The notes: a model not told the origin generated them from the sequence alone. DNA of 64,000 nt from an uncultured Actinomyces sp. (GCA_900541895.1 UWSI01000002.1:72738-136737), one strand, 5' to 3'. Numbered from the stretch's first letter, positions 27,367 to 35,741 are shown. Numbers and translations: made by a program.

Positions 27367-27434
27367 ATCAGCGAGGCTGAGGTGGTCCTCCTCTCGCGTA
27401 CGCGCGAGCGTGCGCCCGCCTTGGCCTCGCTGAT
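27367..27434 (+). promoter_or_regulatory. nested hairpin in the nanA-nanK spacer
   Basis: An 11-base perfect inverted repeat, ATCAGCGAGGC with GCCTCGCTGAT (27367-27377 and 27424-27434), encloses a second perfect hairpin CTCGCG-TACG-CGCGAG (27393-27408). ATTACCATTTT follows. It could be a processing or stabilising element, or a weak terminator tuning nanK-nanE expression. Confidence 0.55.
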
Positions 27435-27469
27435 TACCATTTTCATCCGTTCTTTAGTGGAGAACTTTC

Positions 27470-28390
27470 ATGACTACGCTCCTCGCCCTTGATATCGGCG
27501 GAACCAAAGTCGGTTGGGGCATTGTCGAAGTTGGACAAAACTCTACGGTTGTTGAGCGCGGCTCAATTCCTACTGAGGCTTCCCGCGGGGGCGCCGACGT
27601 CGCCGAGCGAATCTGCTCGCTGGCCTCGTCTCTCAAGGAAGCTCACCCCGAGGCCTCGGGCGTCGCAATTGCTTCTGCTGGGGTTGTTGACCCCGTTGAG
27701 GGAAAGATTGTCTCGGCAACCGACATCATGCCAGGGTGGGGAGGAACCCCTCTGGGCAAGCTCGTTGCGCAGCGCACGGGACTTCCTGTGCGCGTTCTTA
27801 ACGACGTCCACGCACACGGCTTGGGCGAAGCAACCTTGGGAGCCGGTCGCCCCTATTCCTCGGTCCTTTCGATCGCAGTAGGTACGGGAATTGGTGGGGC
27901 TCTGGTCGAAGATGGCCATGTCACTTTTGGTTCCCGAGGGATCGCCGGGCATGTCGGTCACATCCATCATCACTTCGCCCCCGATATGGTGTGCTCCTGC
28001 GGCCGACTTGGTCACATCGAGGCATTCTGTTCAGGGTCAGGAATTACTGCTTGGTACAACTCGCTGCGTCCTCAAGATGCTCCCGAAGTTGATGGCGGTC
28101 GTGCGCTGCAAGAACTCGCCGATGCGGGTGACCCACTGGCTTGCGCCTGCTTCTCGCGCTCCGCGTACGCACTGGGTGAGGCCACGGCCTCGCTGGTCAA
28201 CTGCGTGGACCCGGCAGCGGTCATTATCTCCGGTTCGATGACTCGTTCGGGAGATATCTGGTGGGATGGTCTACGTGAAGGTTTCGTGGCCAGCGCGATG
28301 ACTCCCGTTGCCGATACACCGATCCTCATTGGTTCCCTGGGCGGTGATGCGCCGCTGCTCGGAGCCGTTTCATTCTTCCTCAACGCATAG
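27470..28390 (+). CDS. nanK: ROK family kinase, putative N-acetylmannosamine kinase
   Basis: This 306-residue sugar kinase of the ROK family probably phosphorylates N-acetylmannosamine with ATP. The ATP-binding motif LALDIGGTKVGWGIV is at the N-terminus, and the sugar-binding aspartate is in VLNDVHAHGLGEA. The ROK signature with its zinc site is present as GHVGHIHHH and CSCGRLGHIEAFCSGSG. The usual third cysteine of CxCGxxGC is histidine here, which could still bind zinc. It lies after the nanA-like gene and nine bases before nanE, so the substrate follows from context rather than from any single motif. Confidence 0.85.
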   Translation: MTTLLALDIGGTKVGWGIVEVGQNSTVVERGSIPTEASRGGADVAERICSLASSLKEAHPEASGVAIASAGVVDPVEGKIVSATDIMPGWGGTPLGKLVAQRTGLPVRVLNDVHAHGLGEATLGAGRPYSSVLSIAVGTGIGGALVEDGHVTFGSRGIAGHVGHIHHHFAPDMVCSCGRLGHIEAFCSGSGITAWYNSLRPQDAPEVDGGRALQELADAGDPLACACFSRSAYALGEATASLVNCVDPAAVIISGSMTRSGDIWWDGLREGFVASAMTPVADTPILIGSLGGDAPLLGAVSFFLNA

Positions 28391-28398
28391 GAGAAACC

Positions 28399-29073
28399 AT
28401 GCATCCGCTTATTGCCGGCCTGAAGGGGAAGCTCATTGTTTCCGTTCAGGCTTACCCCGGAGAGCCCATGCGGCACCCCGAAACCATGGCTCAGATTGCG
28501 CGCGCTGCCGAAATCGGTGGGGCCGCGGCAATTCGCTGCCAAGGGCTGTCTGATATTTCCGCAATCAAGGGACGCGTGGATGTTCCCGTCATTGGTTTGT
28601 GGAAGGAAGGCCACGAAGGCGTCTACATCACTCCCTCGCTTCGTCACGCTCGCGCGTGCGTGATGGCTGGGGCCGATATTGTCGCCCTAGATGCGACCGG
28701 TCGCCCGCGTCTTGATGGTCGTAGTTTTGCCGAGACCGTTGCAGCTCTTCGCGAAGAAGAGACTCTGGTCATGGCTGACTGCGGATCTTTTGACGACGCG
28801 CAGCGTGCAGTTGATGCCGGTGTCGATATCGTCTCGACCACCCTTGCCGGTTACACCGGTGATCGTCCGAAGACCGATGGCCCCGATTTGGAGCTTCTCC
28901 AGCAGACGGTTCAGGCATTCCCGAATGTTCCTGTGATTTGTGAAGGGCGTATTCACACTCCGGAGCATGCCGCAGCTGCCATGAAGCTCGGTGCCTTCGC
29001 AGTGATCGTCGGTACCGCAATTACTCACCCGACGTCGGTAACGGGTTGGTTTAAGGCCGCAGTCGAAAACTGA
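28399..29073 (+). CDS. nanE: N-acetylmannosamine-6-phosphate 2-epimerase
   Basis: This 224-residue TIM-barrel enzyme of the NanE family converts N-acetylmannosamine-6-phosphate to N-acetylglucosamine-6-phosphate. Recognisable parts are LIVSVQAYPGEPM at the N-terminus, AAAIRCQG, IGLWKE, DIVALDATGRPR and the C-terminal phosphate-binding AFAVIVGTAITHP. GAGAAACC precedes the ATG. NanE is the most specific marker of sialic acid use in this cluster. The next enzymes (nagA, nagB) are not in the window. A strong terminator closes the operon. Confidence 0.93.
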   Translation: MHPLIAGLKGKLIVSVQAYPGEPMRHPETMAQIARAAEIGGAAAIRCQGLSDISAIKGRVDVPVIGLWKEGHEGVYITPSLRHARACVMAGADIVALDATGRPRLDGRSFAETVAALREEETLVMADCGSFDDAQRAVDAGVDIVSTTLAGYTGDRPKTDGPDLELLQQTVQAFPNVPVICEGRIHTPEHAAAAMKLGAFAVIVGTAITHPTSVTGWFKAAVEN

Positions 29074-29094
29074 CGTTATTCCCGATTTTCAACC

Positions 29095-29135
29095 GGTGTC
29101 CGTGTGGAGTTATTTCACACGGACACCTCTTTTTT
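29095..29135 (+). terminator. Rho-independent terminator after nanE
   Basis: A perfect 12-base-pair stem (29095-29106 with 29116-29127) is followed by TCTTTTTT. It ends the sialic acid operon. Confidence 0.93.
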
Positions 29136-29141
29136 GGGCAT

Positions 29142-29170
29142 TTAACCACGGGCCTTTCAGCGAGTAAAAT
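29142..29170 (+). promoter_or_regulatory. promoter of the MFS gene, probably leaderless
   Basis: TTAACC (29142-29147) and TAAAAT (29165-29170) are 17 bases apart. The ATG at 29179 is eight bases beyond the -10 box and no ribosome binding site is present, so transcription probably starts at or next to the start codon. Confidence 0.55.
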
Positions 29171-29178
29171 TTCGAACC

Positions 29179-30429
29179 ATGTCTATTCCCTCGTCGCGTG
29201 CTCACAGTGCTCTTCGTGCGACCTTCGTGGTCTACGCGGGCCTTGGTTCTGCAACCTCGGCGTGGCTGTCGCGGCTGCCAGACGTGCGTGATCACCTGGG
29301 GCTGACTCCAGGAACCATCGGCATGATGCTCTTGATCGCCTCCTTGGGATCTTTGCTGACTCTTCCCACTTCCGGCCCAATCGTCATGAAGATCGGTGCG
29401 CGGTGGGCTGGACGAATCGGCGTATTCGTTTGGGCATTAGGCATTGCCGGTGCAGCAAGTGGAACCCTGACGGAATCCCTTCCTGTCTTCACAGCATCTT
29501 TGGTCTTGATGTCTGCGGGAACGGGTCTGTGGGGCTCGAGCATGAACATCGAGGCCGGCCTTGTACAAGCTGCTGTGCGGCGCTTGGTTGTTCCCGTCAT
29601 TCAGGCGATGTATGCCGTGGGTATGCTCGGCGGTGCGCTCGTAGGCGCGCTTGCCGCACGCGCGGGACTTCCTGTTGCGGCTCACCTTTTCGGCCTGGCC
29701 GCACTTGAGCTTATGGCCTGTGGAATCGCTGTCGGTTTCTACCTCAGTCAAGATGAGGTCGCCACTCTTGAATCCGCGAAGGAAAGTTCCCTGGGCGAAG
29801 GGGACGAGGCCTCGGCGGGCAATGCGAAGAAGGGGCTGACCCGCTTGGCATGGCGCGAGCGTCGCACGGTCCTGATCGCGCTCATGGTGATGAGTGGCGG
29901 ACTCCTAGAAGGCGCCGCTAACGACTGGCTGAACCTGTCGATGGTCGATGGCTATGGCTTCGCGACTTCTTCCGCGTCGGCGATCTTTGCTTTCTTCTTG
30001 CTTATGATGACGCTAATGCGTTTTGCTTCGCCGCGTTTGGAAAGACGTTTTGGCGCGCCGCATTTGCTGAGATGCACCATGGGCTGTGCGGTTGTCGGCT
30101 TACTGCTTGTTGCTTTCGCTCCGCATCATATTTTGGCGATTGTTGGCGTTGCATTGTGGGGTATTGGGGCTTCTTTGGTCTTCCCGTTGGGTATTTCCGC
30201 ACTCAGTGTTGATCCCGTGATGACTCCGGCTCGTGTCTCGGTGCTCTCGACGGTGAATTATGGTTCGGCGCTCATTGGACCGCCGGTTTTGGGCTTGATC
30301 GCAGATCATGTCGGTTACCACCGCGCGCTTGCCTTCGTCGTTCTTCCCGTGCTTCTGGCGATCGTTTTGGCCGGTCAGGTTCCGGACCAGCGGGGGCGAG
30401 TGCGAGCCGTTGCACCCCTTGGCGATTAA
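29179..30429 (+). CDS. MFS transporter (YbjJ/fucose-permease-like)
   Basis: This 416-residue membrane protein has about twelve hydrophobic segments with a hydrophilic central loop (about residues 190-230), as in major facilitator transporters. The start region (YAGLGSATSAWLSRLPDVRD) and LTPGTIGMMLLIASLGSLL resemble the YbjJ-like group of sugar or drug carriers. It follows the nan operon after a terminator and has its own promoter. A role in sugar transport is possible from position but not shown by any motif. The next gene, murB, starts nine bases downstream. Confidence 0.8.
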   Translation: MSIPSSRAHSALRATFVVYAGLGSATSAWLSRLPDVRDHLGLTPGTIGMMLLIASLGSLLTLPTSGPIVMKIGARWAGRIGVFVWALGIAGAASGTLTESLPVFTASLVLMSAGTGLWGSSMNIEAGLVQAAVRRLVVPVIQAMYAVGMLGGALVGALAARAGLPVAAHLFGLAALELMACGIAVGFYLSQDEVATLESAKESSLGEGDEASAGNAKKGLTRLAWRERRTVLIALMVMSGGLLEGAANDWLNLSMVDGYGFATSSASAIFAFFLLMMTLMRFASPRLERRFGAPHLLRCTMGCAVVGLLLVAFAPHHILAIVGVALWGIGASLVFPLGISALSVDPVMTPARVSVLSTVNYGSALIGPPVLGLIADHVGYHRALAFVVLPVLLAIVLAGQVPDQRGRVRAVAPLGD

Positions 30430-30438
30430 TCTTGAGTT

Positions 30439-31527
30439 ATGACGACTCTTGCTGAATTGACGACCTTTCGCGTGGGCGGAGAGGTTTCTCGCCTTGTTCG
30501 CGTGGCTTCCAGTGAGGAATTGGTTGCTGCCGTTCGCACGGCTGATGAGGAGCTGCGCCAGCTTCTAGTTTTGGGTGGCGGATCGAATCTGCTTGCATCC
30601 GATGCTCCATTTGATGGAACCGTCATCGCTGTGCGTCCTGGTGCACAAATCGCTCGCATCATTGAAGAGGACGGGCCTGACTCGGTGATCGTCCGCGTGT
30701 GGGCCGGCACGATCTGGGATGACTTTGTTGCGTGGACCGTCGAAGAACACTTGTCCGGTATCGAGGCCTTGTCGGGGATCCCCGGAAGCGCGGGAGCATC
30801 CCCGGTACAGAACGTGGGCGCCTACGGACACGAGGTTGCTGAAACGATTCACAGTGTCGAGGCCTACGACCGCCTCGAACAGCGCATCGTCCGGCTGCTT
30901 CCCTCCGAACTTGGTTTTGCCTACCGTTCCTCCGCGATCAAGCACAGCATTGGTCAGCCCGGTCTTCCCGGCCGCGTCTGGGGGCCGACGGGGCGTTGGG
31001 TTGTGTTGAGCGTCGACTTCCGACTCGAGCGCTCATCCCTGAGCGCGCCTGTCATGTACTCCGAACTCGCGCGGCGCCTCGGAGTGGAGGCTGGGGAGCG
31101 TGCCCAGGCGTCCTTGGTCCGCTCGACCGTGCTCGAGCTGCGCGCGGGGAAGGGAATGGTCTTAAACCCCGAGGACCACGATACGTGGAGCGCGGGATCT
31201 TTCTTCACCAACCCCATCCTTCCCGAGGCAGCAGCTGCAGCGCTCCCTGAAGAGGCGCCTCGTTTCCCGGCGGGGGAGGGACTGGTGAAAACCAGCGCCG
31301 CTTGGCTCATTGACCACGCGGGCTGCCCCAAGGGCTTCCATCTTCCCGAGGCCGGAGACCCGCCGCGCGCGTCCCTGTCCACCAAGCACGTGCTCGCGCT
31401 GACGAACCGTGGGGGAGCAAGCGGCGCAGATATCGAGGCCTTGGCGCGCGCTGTGCGCGGGCGCGTGTTTGACGCCTACGGCGTGACTCTTGTTCCTGAG
31501 CCTGTTGCGATCGGTATTGAGTGGTAG
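30439..31527 (+). CDS. murB: UDP-N-acetylenolpyruvoylglucosamine reductase
   Basis: MurB (362 residues) reduces UDP-GlcNAc-enolpyruvate to UDP-MurNAc using NADPH and FAD, an early cytoplasmic step of peptidoglycan synthesis. Present are TTFRVGG, the FAD-binding LVLGGGSNLL, SGIPGSAGASPVQNVGAYG, YRSSAIK and the active-site serine region SAGSFFTNP. The C-terminal EGLVKTSAAWLIDHAGCPKG fits a type I MurB. No clear ribosome site is seen (TTGAG upstream). In many actinobacteria murB lies close to rpmG; here the sialic acid cluster separates them. The next gene converges from the other strand. Confidence 0.96.
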   Translation: MTTLAELTTFRVGGEVSRLVRVASSEELVAAVRTADEELRQLLVLGGGSNLLASDAPFDGTVIAVRPGAQIARIIEEDGPDSVIVRVWAGTIWDDFVAWTVEEHLSGIEALSGIPGSAGASPVQNVGAYGHEVAETIHSVEAYDRLEQRIVRLLPSELGFAYRSSAIKHSIGQPGLPGRVWGPTGRWVVLSVDFRLERSSLSAPVMYSELARRLGVEAGERAQASLVRSTVLELRAGKGMVLNPEDHDTWSAGSFFTNPILPEAAAAALPEEAPRFPAGEGLVKTSAAWLIDHAGCPKGFHLPEAGDPPRASLSTKHVLALTNRGGASGADIEALARAVRGRVFDAYGVTLVPEPVAIGIEW

Positions 31528-31579
31528 CGCGGATCTTCGTCAACCTTGCGAACAGGCTAATAGTTTGCCCGAGAGGCTG

Positions 31580-32446
31580 TCATCTATCTGCTTGAACTGC
31601 ACTGCGCAGGCGTTCGATCATATCGGGAACATTGCGGGTAACGGCCGTCCACAGAAGCTTGTCATCCATGCTTTGGTACCCCGAATGCGCCGCGATGTTC
31701 CGAGTCGTCCGCAGCGTGCGCTTCTCGACTGAGGTGAGGGTATCCATGTATGGTGCGTATTCCTCACGCTCCAGGAAACCGGCCAGTCGGATGATCACCA
31801 TGCACGCGGAGTCATATTCGGGGCAATCGCTGGTGAAGGTCTCGGCGGGGACCCCAGCAACCCGCTCGATGCGTCGGGTGATAACGTCAAGTTCACGTAA
31901 GAAGTTATCAACGTCGAAGCTAAGTGTTTGTCTCTTTGCCGCGCGTGGCCGAGGCGTGAAAGACGCAGGGTCGCTCACAAGTGGTACCGCCTCGTCAATG
32001 ATGTTCCGCAGATCTTCGGGTACGTGTGTATCCGCGTGGACTTCGGTAGGAAATCCCGTGAGTTCGCTTGTAAACGAGGCGATATCTGCCAGCTCAAACA
32101 GTGACAGCTCGCGGGTGGGTGTACCGATCAGATCGATATCCGATTCAAAACCGTCCGTCCCCTGAGCGACGGAGCCAAAGACTCGGAGGGATTCTAGTCC
32201 TTGTTCCGTGGCATAGCGGCTGATAGAGGGGGCGTAGCGGGATAAAGGGATGGAGGGGCGATAGTCGGCAGCGCGAAGAATTTTCTCTAAAAGCTCGGCG
32301 GATACCGCACGTTTCCCAGCTTCGATTTGTGCGAGGGTTGACTGGCTCATCCCGGTCATCCCCGCTAGTTCAGCCTGTGTAAGCGAAGCATCGGTGCGCG
32401 CTTCGCGCACAAGCAATGGTGCGTGTTCCCGATTAAAACGCGTCAT
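31580..32446 (-). CDS. HTH-MNT nucleotidyltransferase-HEPN fusion protein (toxin-antitoxin-like)
   Basis: This 288-residue protein joins three domains. Residues 11-58 are an XRE-type helix-turn-helix (TQAELAGMTGMSQSTLAQIE). Residues 80-160 are a minimal nucleotidyltransferase with GSVAQG at 91-96 and SDIDL at 102-106, the metal-binding pair. Residues 172-285 are helical with R249-x4-H254 (RNIAAH), the HEPN RNase motif; tyrosine follows at H+3 rather than the usual H+2. In type VII systems a separate MntA protein adds AMP to HepT at that tyrosine. Here regulator, antitoxin-like and toxin-like parts are one chain. A GTG at 32464 is in frame, but the ATG at 32446 fits a leaderless promoter. It lies 45 bases after add on the same strand. 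Function is inference. Confidence 0.85.
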   Translation of the reverse strand: MTRFNREHAPLLVREARTDASLTQAELAGMTGMSQSTLAQIEAGKRAVSAELLEKILRAADYRPSIPLSRYAPSISRYATEQGLESLRVFGSVAQGTDGFESDIDLIGTPTRELSLFELADIASFTSELTGFPTEVHADTHVPEDLRNIIDEAVPLVSDPASFTPRPRAAKRQTLSFDVDNFLRELDVITRRIERVAGVPAETFTSDCPEYDSACMVIIRLAGFLEREEYAPYMDTLTSVEKRTLRTTRNIAAHSGYQSMDDKLLWTAVTRNVPDMIERLRSAVQADR

Positions 32447-32452
32447 AAGGGC

Positions 32453-32482
32453 ATGATAGTGCACGGATGCACTATTGGTGAA
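32453..32482 (-). promoter_or_regulatory. leaderless promoter with autorepressor palindrome
   Basis: On the minus strand, TTCACC (32482-32477) and TATCAT (32458-32453) are 18 bases apart. The -10 box ends six bases before the ATG at 32446, so the transcript is probably leaderless. A perfect palindrome ATAGTGCA-N4-TGCACTAT (32456-32475) covers the spacer and half of the -10 box. The HTH domain of the gene it serves is the obvious candidate repressor. Confidence 0.6.
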
Positions 32483-32491
32483 GAGAAATAC

Positions 32492-33583
32492 TTAGGCTGC
32501 GGGCGGGGTTGCAAGCCACTGATCGATTTCCGCTTTCCACACGCGTTTCGATGCCTCGCTGGCCAAGGAAGCGTCAATCGATTGACGGGCCAAATCTGCC
32601 AGCTGTGCGTCAGAAAGCCCAAAAACATCACGCGCAGCCTCGTACTGGTCAACCACACGCGAATGGAATAACAAGGGGTCATCAGCCGAAAGAGCAACGC
32701 GCGCGCCGGCCTCGATAAAGCGCATGAGTGGAACAGATGCGAAATCTGGGAAGACCCCCAGGTGAATATTCGAGGTCGGACACACTTCGAAAGAAATATC
32801 CGCGTCAATCAAACGCCGCAGTAAATCGGGATCTTCACTGGTGCGCACGCCGTGCCCCAAACGCGTTGGGTGCAGGGCTGAAACAACGTTCATCACCGAT
32901 TCCGGGCCCAAAAGCTCCCCGCCGTGAGGAACCGAGGCCAAACCGCCATCACGGGCAATGCGGAAGGCGGGAGCAAAAGCCGAGGTATCGCCAACGCGCT
33001 CATCATTGGACAGACCAAAACCCACAACTTTTCCGGGGCTGTCGCCGGCATACTGAACCGCCAGACGAGCAAGCGTGCGTGCGTCAAGGGGATGGCGAAT
33101 TCGTGAGGCCGCAACGATCAATGCAACTTCAACGCCCGTGCGTTTCCCCGCAGCGATCGCCTCGTCAATGATGATCTCCAAAGCGGGAGTAATCCCGCCA
33201 ACCCAGGGCGCGTAAGACGTGGGGTCGACCTGCATCTCGAGGCGACGCGAGCCTTCGGCCGCATCATCTTCCGCGGCCTCGGCAACGATTCGTCGCATTG
33301 CGGCTTCGGAACGCACTAAAGCTCGAGCGGCATCGTAGGAACGCTGGAAACGGAACCAACCGCGGGCGTCTGCGGGCACGGTTAAGGGATCCAGGTCCAA
33401 CAGGTGCGGGGGAAGGCGCGTGCCTTTTTCCTGCGCCATATCCACCAGCGTCTGTGGGCGCATCGCACCTGTGAAGTGCAGGTGAAGATGGGCTTTGGGG
33501 AGTGTGGACAGCGGTCGTCGCCCAGGGGGAGTCGGTGCTGGAACAGTAAGAGAAGGCTGGCGAGGAATAGATGTCGACGCCAT
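32492..33583 (-). CDS. add: adenosine deaminase
   Basis: This 363-residue enzyme of the metal-dependent amidohydrolase superfamily converts adenosine or deoxyadenosine to the inosine form. The metal ligands are in HLHLHFTG at the N-terminus, followed by PHGGE (catalytic glutamate), LGHGV and SADDP. The frame extends to a GTG at 33601, but the ATG at 33583 overlaps the stop of the upstream gene in a TGATG junction with GAGAGG ahead. Related enzymes act on aminodeoxyfutalosine or adenine, so the exact substrate is likely but not certain. Confidence 0.88.
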   Translation of the reverse strand: MASTSIPRQPSLTVPAPTPPGRRPLSTLPKAHLHLHFTGAMRPQTLVDMAQEKGTRLPPHLLDLDPLTVPADARGWFRFQRSYDAARALVRSEAAMRRIVAEAAEDDAAEGSRRLEMQVDPTSYAPWVGGITPALEIIIDEAIAAGKRTGVEVALIVAASRIRHPLDARTLARLAVQYAGDSPGKVVGFGLSNDERVGDTSAFAPAFRIARDGGLASVPHGGELLGPESVMNVVSALHPTRLGHGVRTSEDPDLLRRLIDADISFEVCPTSNIHLGVFPDFASVPLMRFIEAGARVALSADDPLLFHSRVVDQYEAARDVFGLSDAQLADLARQSIDASLASEASKRVWKAEIDQWLATPPAA

Positions 33584-34392
33584 CAGTGCCTCTCGACCCA
33601 CAGGAGCAGGTCACGTAGGACCATATCCTTCTCGGGCTCATTTAAGACTTCGTGGCATGCCCCGTCGATGATTCGCAGGTGGATATCTGCGTCGGGATGT
33701 GCATCACGCACGCGCTCAACAAACTCTGCAGAGCCCTCCGGCGAGGTCAGCTCATCGGCGCTACCGTGGAAAATCAGCGTGGGGCAGGTCAGGCGATCCG
33801 CATGATCAAGTGCCTTCTTGCCCTGAATCACCATGGTCGAGGCCGTCAGAAGCGGGGGAGCGCCGTGGTAGTTGAGGGGATCGGCATCGAAAGCTTCTTG
33901 GACACTGGGATCACGCGAAAGCAAGGAATGTTCGGGCGTGGACTGTGCTGCTGGAACCTGTACTCCCGGCAGATAGCGAGCCAGTTTCCCGAGGCCTCCA
34001 ACCACCGGCATAGGAAGCTGGGGGAGTGGAATGAAAGCGGGCCCGGTGAGGACCATGCAGCGCAGATGCTTGCGGTAGATCAGCGCAGAAGCAGCGCTAA
34101 TCAAACCACCCATTGAATGCCCAAAGAGGATCAATTCATCGCAGCGTGAATTGTGAAGAGCCTGTTGGCGAGCAACGATGTGGTCCTTGATCAGCAGACC
34201 GACGTCGACTTGGGCGCGAGGACCTGGAGAAGCGCCATGACCGTAGTGGTCGTAGGTTGACACATCGTAGCCAGCCTGGAGAAGCGCATTGACCAGCCCT
34301 TCAAAACGTCCCGAATGCTCGCCATAACCGTGGGCGACAAGGACGTGTCCATTGGGTTGGTCGAGGTGTGTTCGCCGCGTCGAAAGGTCCAT
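33583..34392 (-). CDS. alpha/beta hydrolase, monoacylglycerol lipase-like
   Basis: This 269-residue protein is an alpha/beta hydrolase of the lysophospholipase/monoacylglycerol lipase group. The nucleophile is S93 in GHSMGG. The acid is D213 in HGSADELT and the base is H247 in GACHEV. The early VAHGYGEHSGRF and YDHYGHGAS motifs are typical of this group. There is no signal peptide, so it should act in the cytoplasm on lipid esters. It is translationally joined to add, which may only reflect position. Confidence 0.88.
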   Translation of the reverse strand: MDLSTRRTHLDQPNGHVLVAHGYGEHSGRFEGLVNALLQAGYDVSTYDHYGHGASPGPRAQVDVGLLIKDHIVARQQALHNSRCDELILFGHSMGGLISAASALIYRKHLRCMVLTGPAFIPLPQLPMPVVGGLGKLARYLPGVQVPAAQSTPEHSLLSRDPSVQEAFDADPLNYHGAPPLLTASTMVIQGKKALDHADRLTCPTLIFHGSADELTSPEGSAEFVERVRDAHPDADIHLRIIDGACHEVLNEPEKDMVLRDLLLWVERH

Positions 34393-34461
34393 ATGTCAAT
34401 TGTGACAGCTCAAGCTCAATTTTGGATAGCGCTATTGGGGTATTTATTGACGCGGAGTAAG

Positions 34462-34501
34462 AAAAACCCGGGCGGTGGCACTGTGCCGCTACCGCCCGGG
34501 T
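34462..34501 (-). terminator. Rho-independent terminator after aspC
   Basis: On the minus strand an 11-base perfect stem, ACCCGGGCGGT with ACCGCCCGGGT (34501-34491 and 34476-34466), is followed by a T run. It ends the aminotransferase transcript. Confidence 0.9.
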
Positions 34502-34526
34502 GTATTGGAATTTTGATTCAGCTGTA

Positions 34527-35741
34527 TCAGTGAGCTTCTGCCAGAAGTTCCTGAATTCGTCCCACGCCCTCAACAAGGTCCTCGTCTGCCAAGGCGTAGG
34601 ACAGGCGAATGAAACCAGAGGGGCCGAAGGCCTCGCCGGGAACGACTGCGACCTCGACCTCATCCAAGATCAGGTCGGCCAATTCGGCGGAAGTAGTTGG
34701 GATCTTCCCGCGAATTTCTCGCCCAAGAAGATCCTTGACTGCCGGGTAGGCGTAGAAGGCGCCCTTCGGTGTGGGAACCTGAAGTCCGTCGATTTCGCGA
34801 AGCATCTTCACCATGGTCTGGCGACGTCGATCGAATGCCTGACGCATATGTTCAACGACATCCAGTGGCCCATTAAGAGCAGCGATTGCTGCGCACTGAG
34901 CAATGTTGTTGACATTCGACGTCAGGTGCGATTGGAAGGAGGTTGCTGCACGGATCACGTCGCGAGGCCCGATCATCCAGCCCACACGCCAACCGGTCAT
35001 CGCATAGGTCTTCGCAACACCGTTTAACACAATGGTTTGGTCGGCAAGTTCGGGGACAAGCTTGACGATGTGTGCGCTTTGCGCACCGTCGTAGAGCAGG
35101 TGCTCGTAGATCTCGTCGGTGATCACCCACACGCCGTGCTTGAGAGCCCACTGACCGATCGTCGTCAGCTCAGCGGGAGTATAAACAGCACCCGTTGGGT
35201 TCGAGGGTGAGCACAGAAGAAGAAGCTTTGTGCGAGGGGTGCGTGCGGCCTCGAGCTGGTCAACGGTGACCTTGTAGTCCTGATCGGCACCCGCGAAAAC
35301 TTCCACCGGGGTTGCGCCCGCGAGCTTGATGACCTCGGGGTAGGTGGTCCAGTAGGGGGTGGGGAGGATAGCCTCGTCTCCGGGGTTCAGTAGCGAGGCG
35401 AATGCCTGAAAAACCGCTTGCTTTCCGCCGTTGGTCACCAAAACTTGGTCGGGGCTGACCTCGTATCCGGAATCGCGAAGAGTCTTGTGCGCGATTGCTT
35501 CCTTGAGTGCAGGAAGGCCCGAGGCCGGAGTGTAGCGGTACATCGCGGGGTTGCGTGCTGCTTCGAGCGCCGCCTCGACGATGTAATCGGGGGTTGCGAA
35601 ATCAGGTTCGCCCGCACCGAAACCAACGACGGGGCGACCCTGAGCCTTCAGTGCTTTAGCCTTAGCGTCGACGGCAAGGGTTGCGGATGGGGTGATATTG
35701 GCGAAGCGCGTTGAGATACGCGGAGCTGATTGAGTATCCAC
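34527..35741 (-). CDS. aspC: pyridoxal-phosphate aspartate-type aminotransferase
   Basis: This 404-residue class I aminotransferase most likely interconverts aspartate and 2-oxoglutarate with oxaloacetate and glutamate. GEPDFATPDYI, TNGGKQAVFQAFASL and SPSNPTGAVY are present, and the PLP lysine is in AKTYAMTGWRVGW. The C-terminal arginine region is GFIRLSYA. The open frame continues some 30 codons upstream in unrelated sequence; I place the start at GTG 35741, which gives the usual length. No clear ribosome site is seen there. It is transcribed away from tRNA-Trp. Confidence 0.9.
   Translation of the reverse strand: MDTQSAPRISTRFANITPSATLAVDAKAKALKAQGRPVVGFGAGEPDFATPDYIVEAALEAARNPAMYRYTPASGLPALKEAIAHKTLRDSGYEVSPDQVLVTNGGKQAVFQAFASLLNPGDEAILPTPYWTTYPEVIKLAGATPVEVFAGADQDYKVTVDQLEAARTPRTKLLLLCSPSNPTGAVYTPAELTTIGQWALKHGVWVITDEIYEHLLYDGAQSAHIVKLVPELADQTIVLNGVAKTYAMTGWRVGWMIGPRDVIRAATSFQSHLTSNVNNIAQCAAIAALNGPLDVVEHMRQAFDRRRQTMVKMLREIDGLQVPTPKGAFYAYPAVKDLLGREIRGKIPTTSAELADLILDEVEVAVVPGEAFGPSGFIRLSYALADEDLVEGVGRIQELLAEAH

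Noticed and set aside
19443..29140. Transposase or integrase scars around the sialic acid island
   Set aside because: I found no transposase, long inverted repeats or a repeated tRNA 3' end at the edges, so mobility is not shown by sequence.
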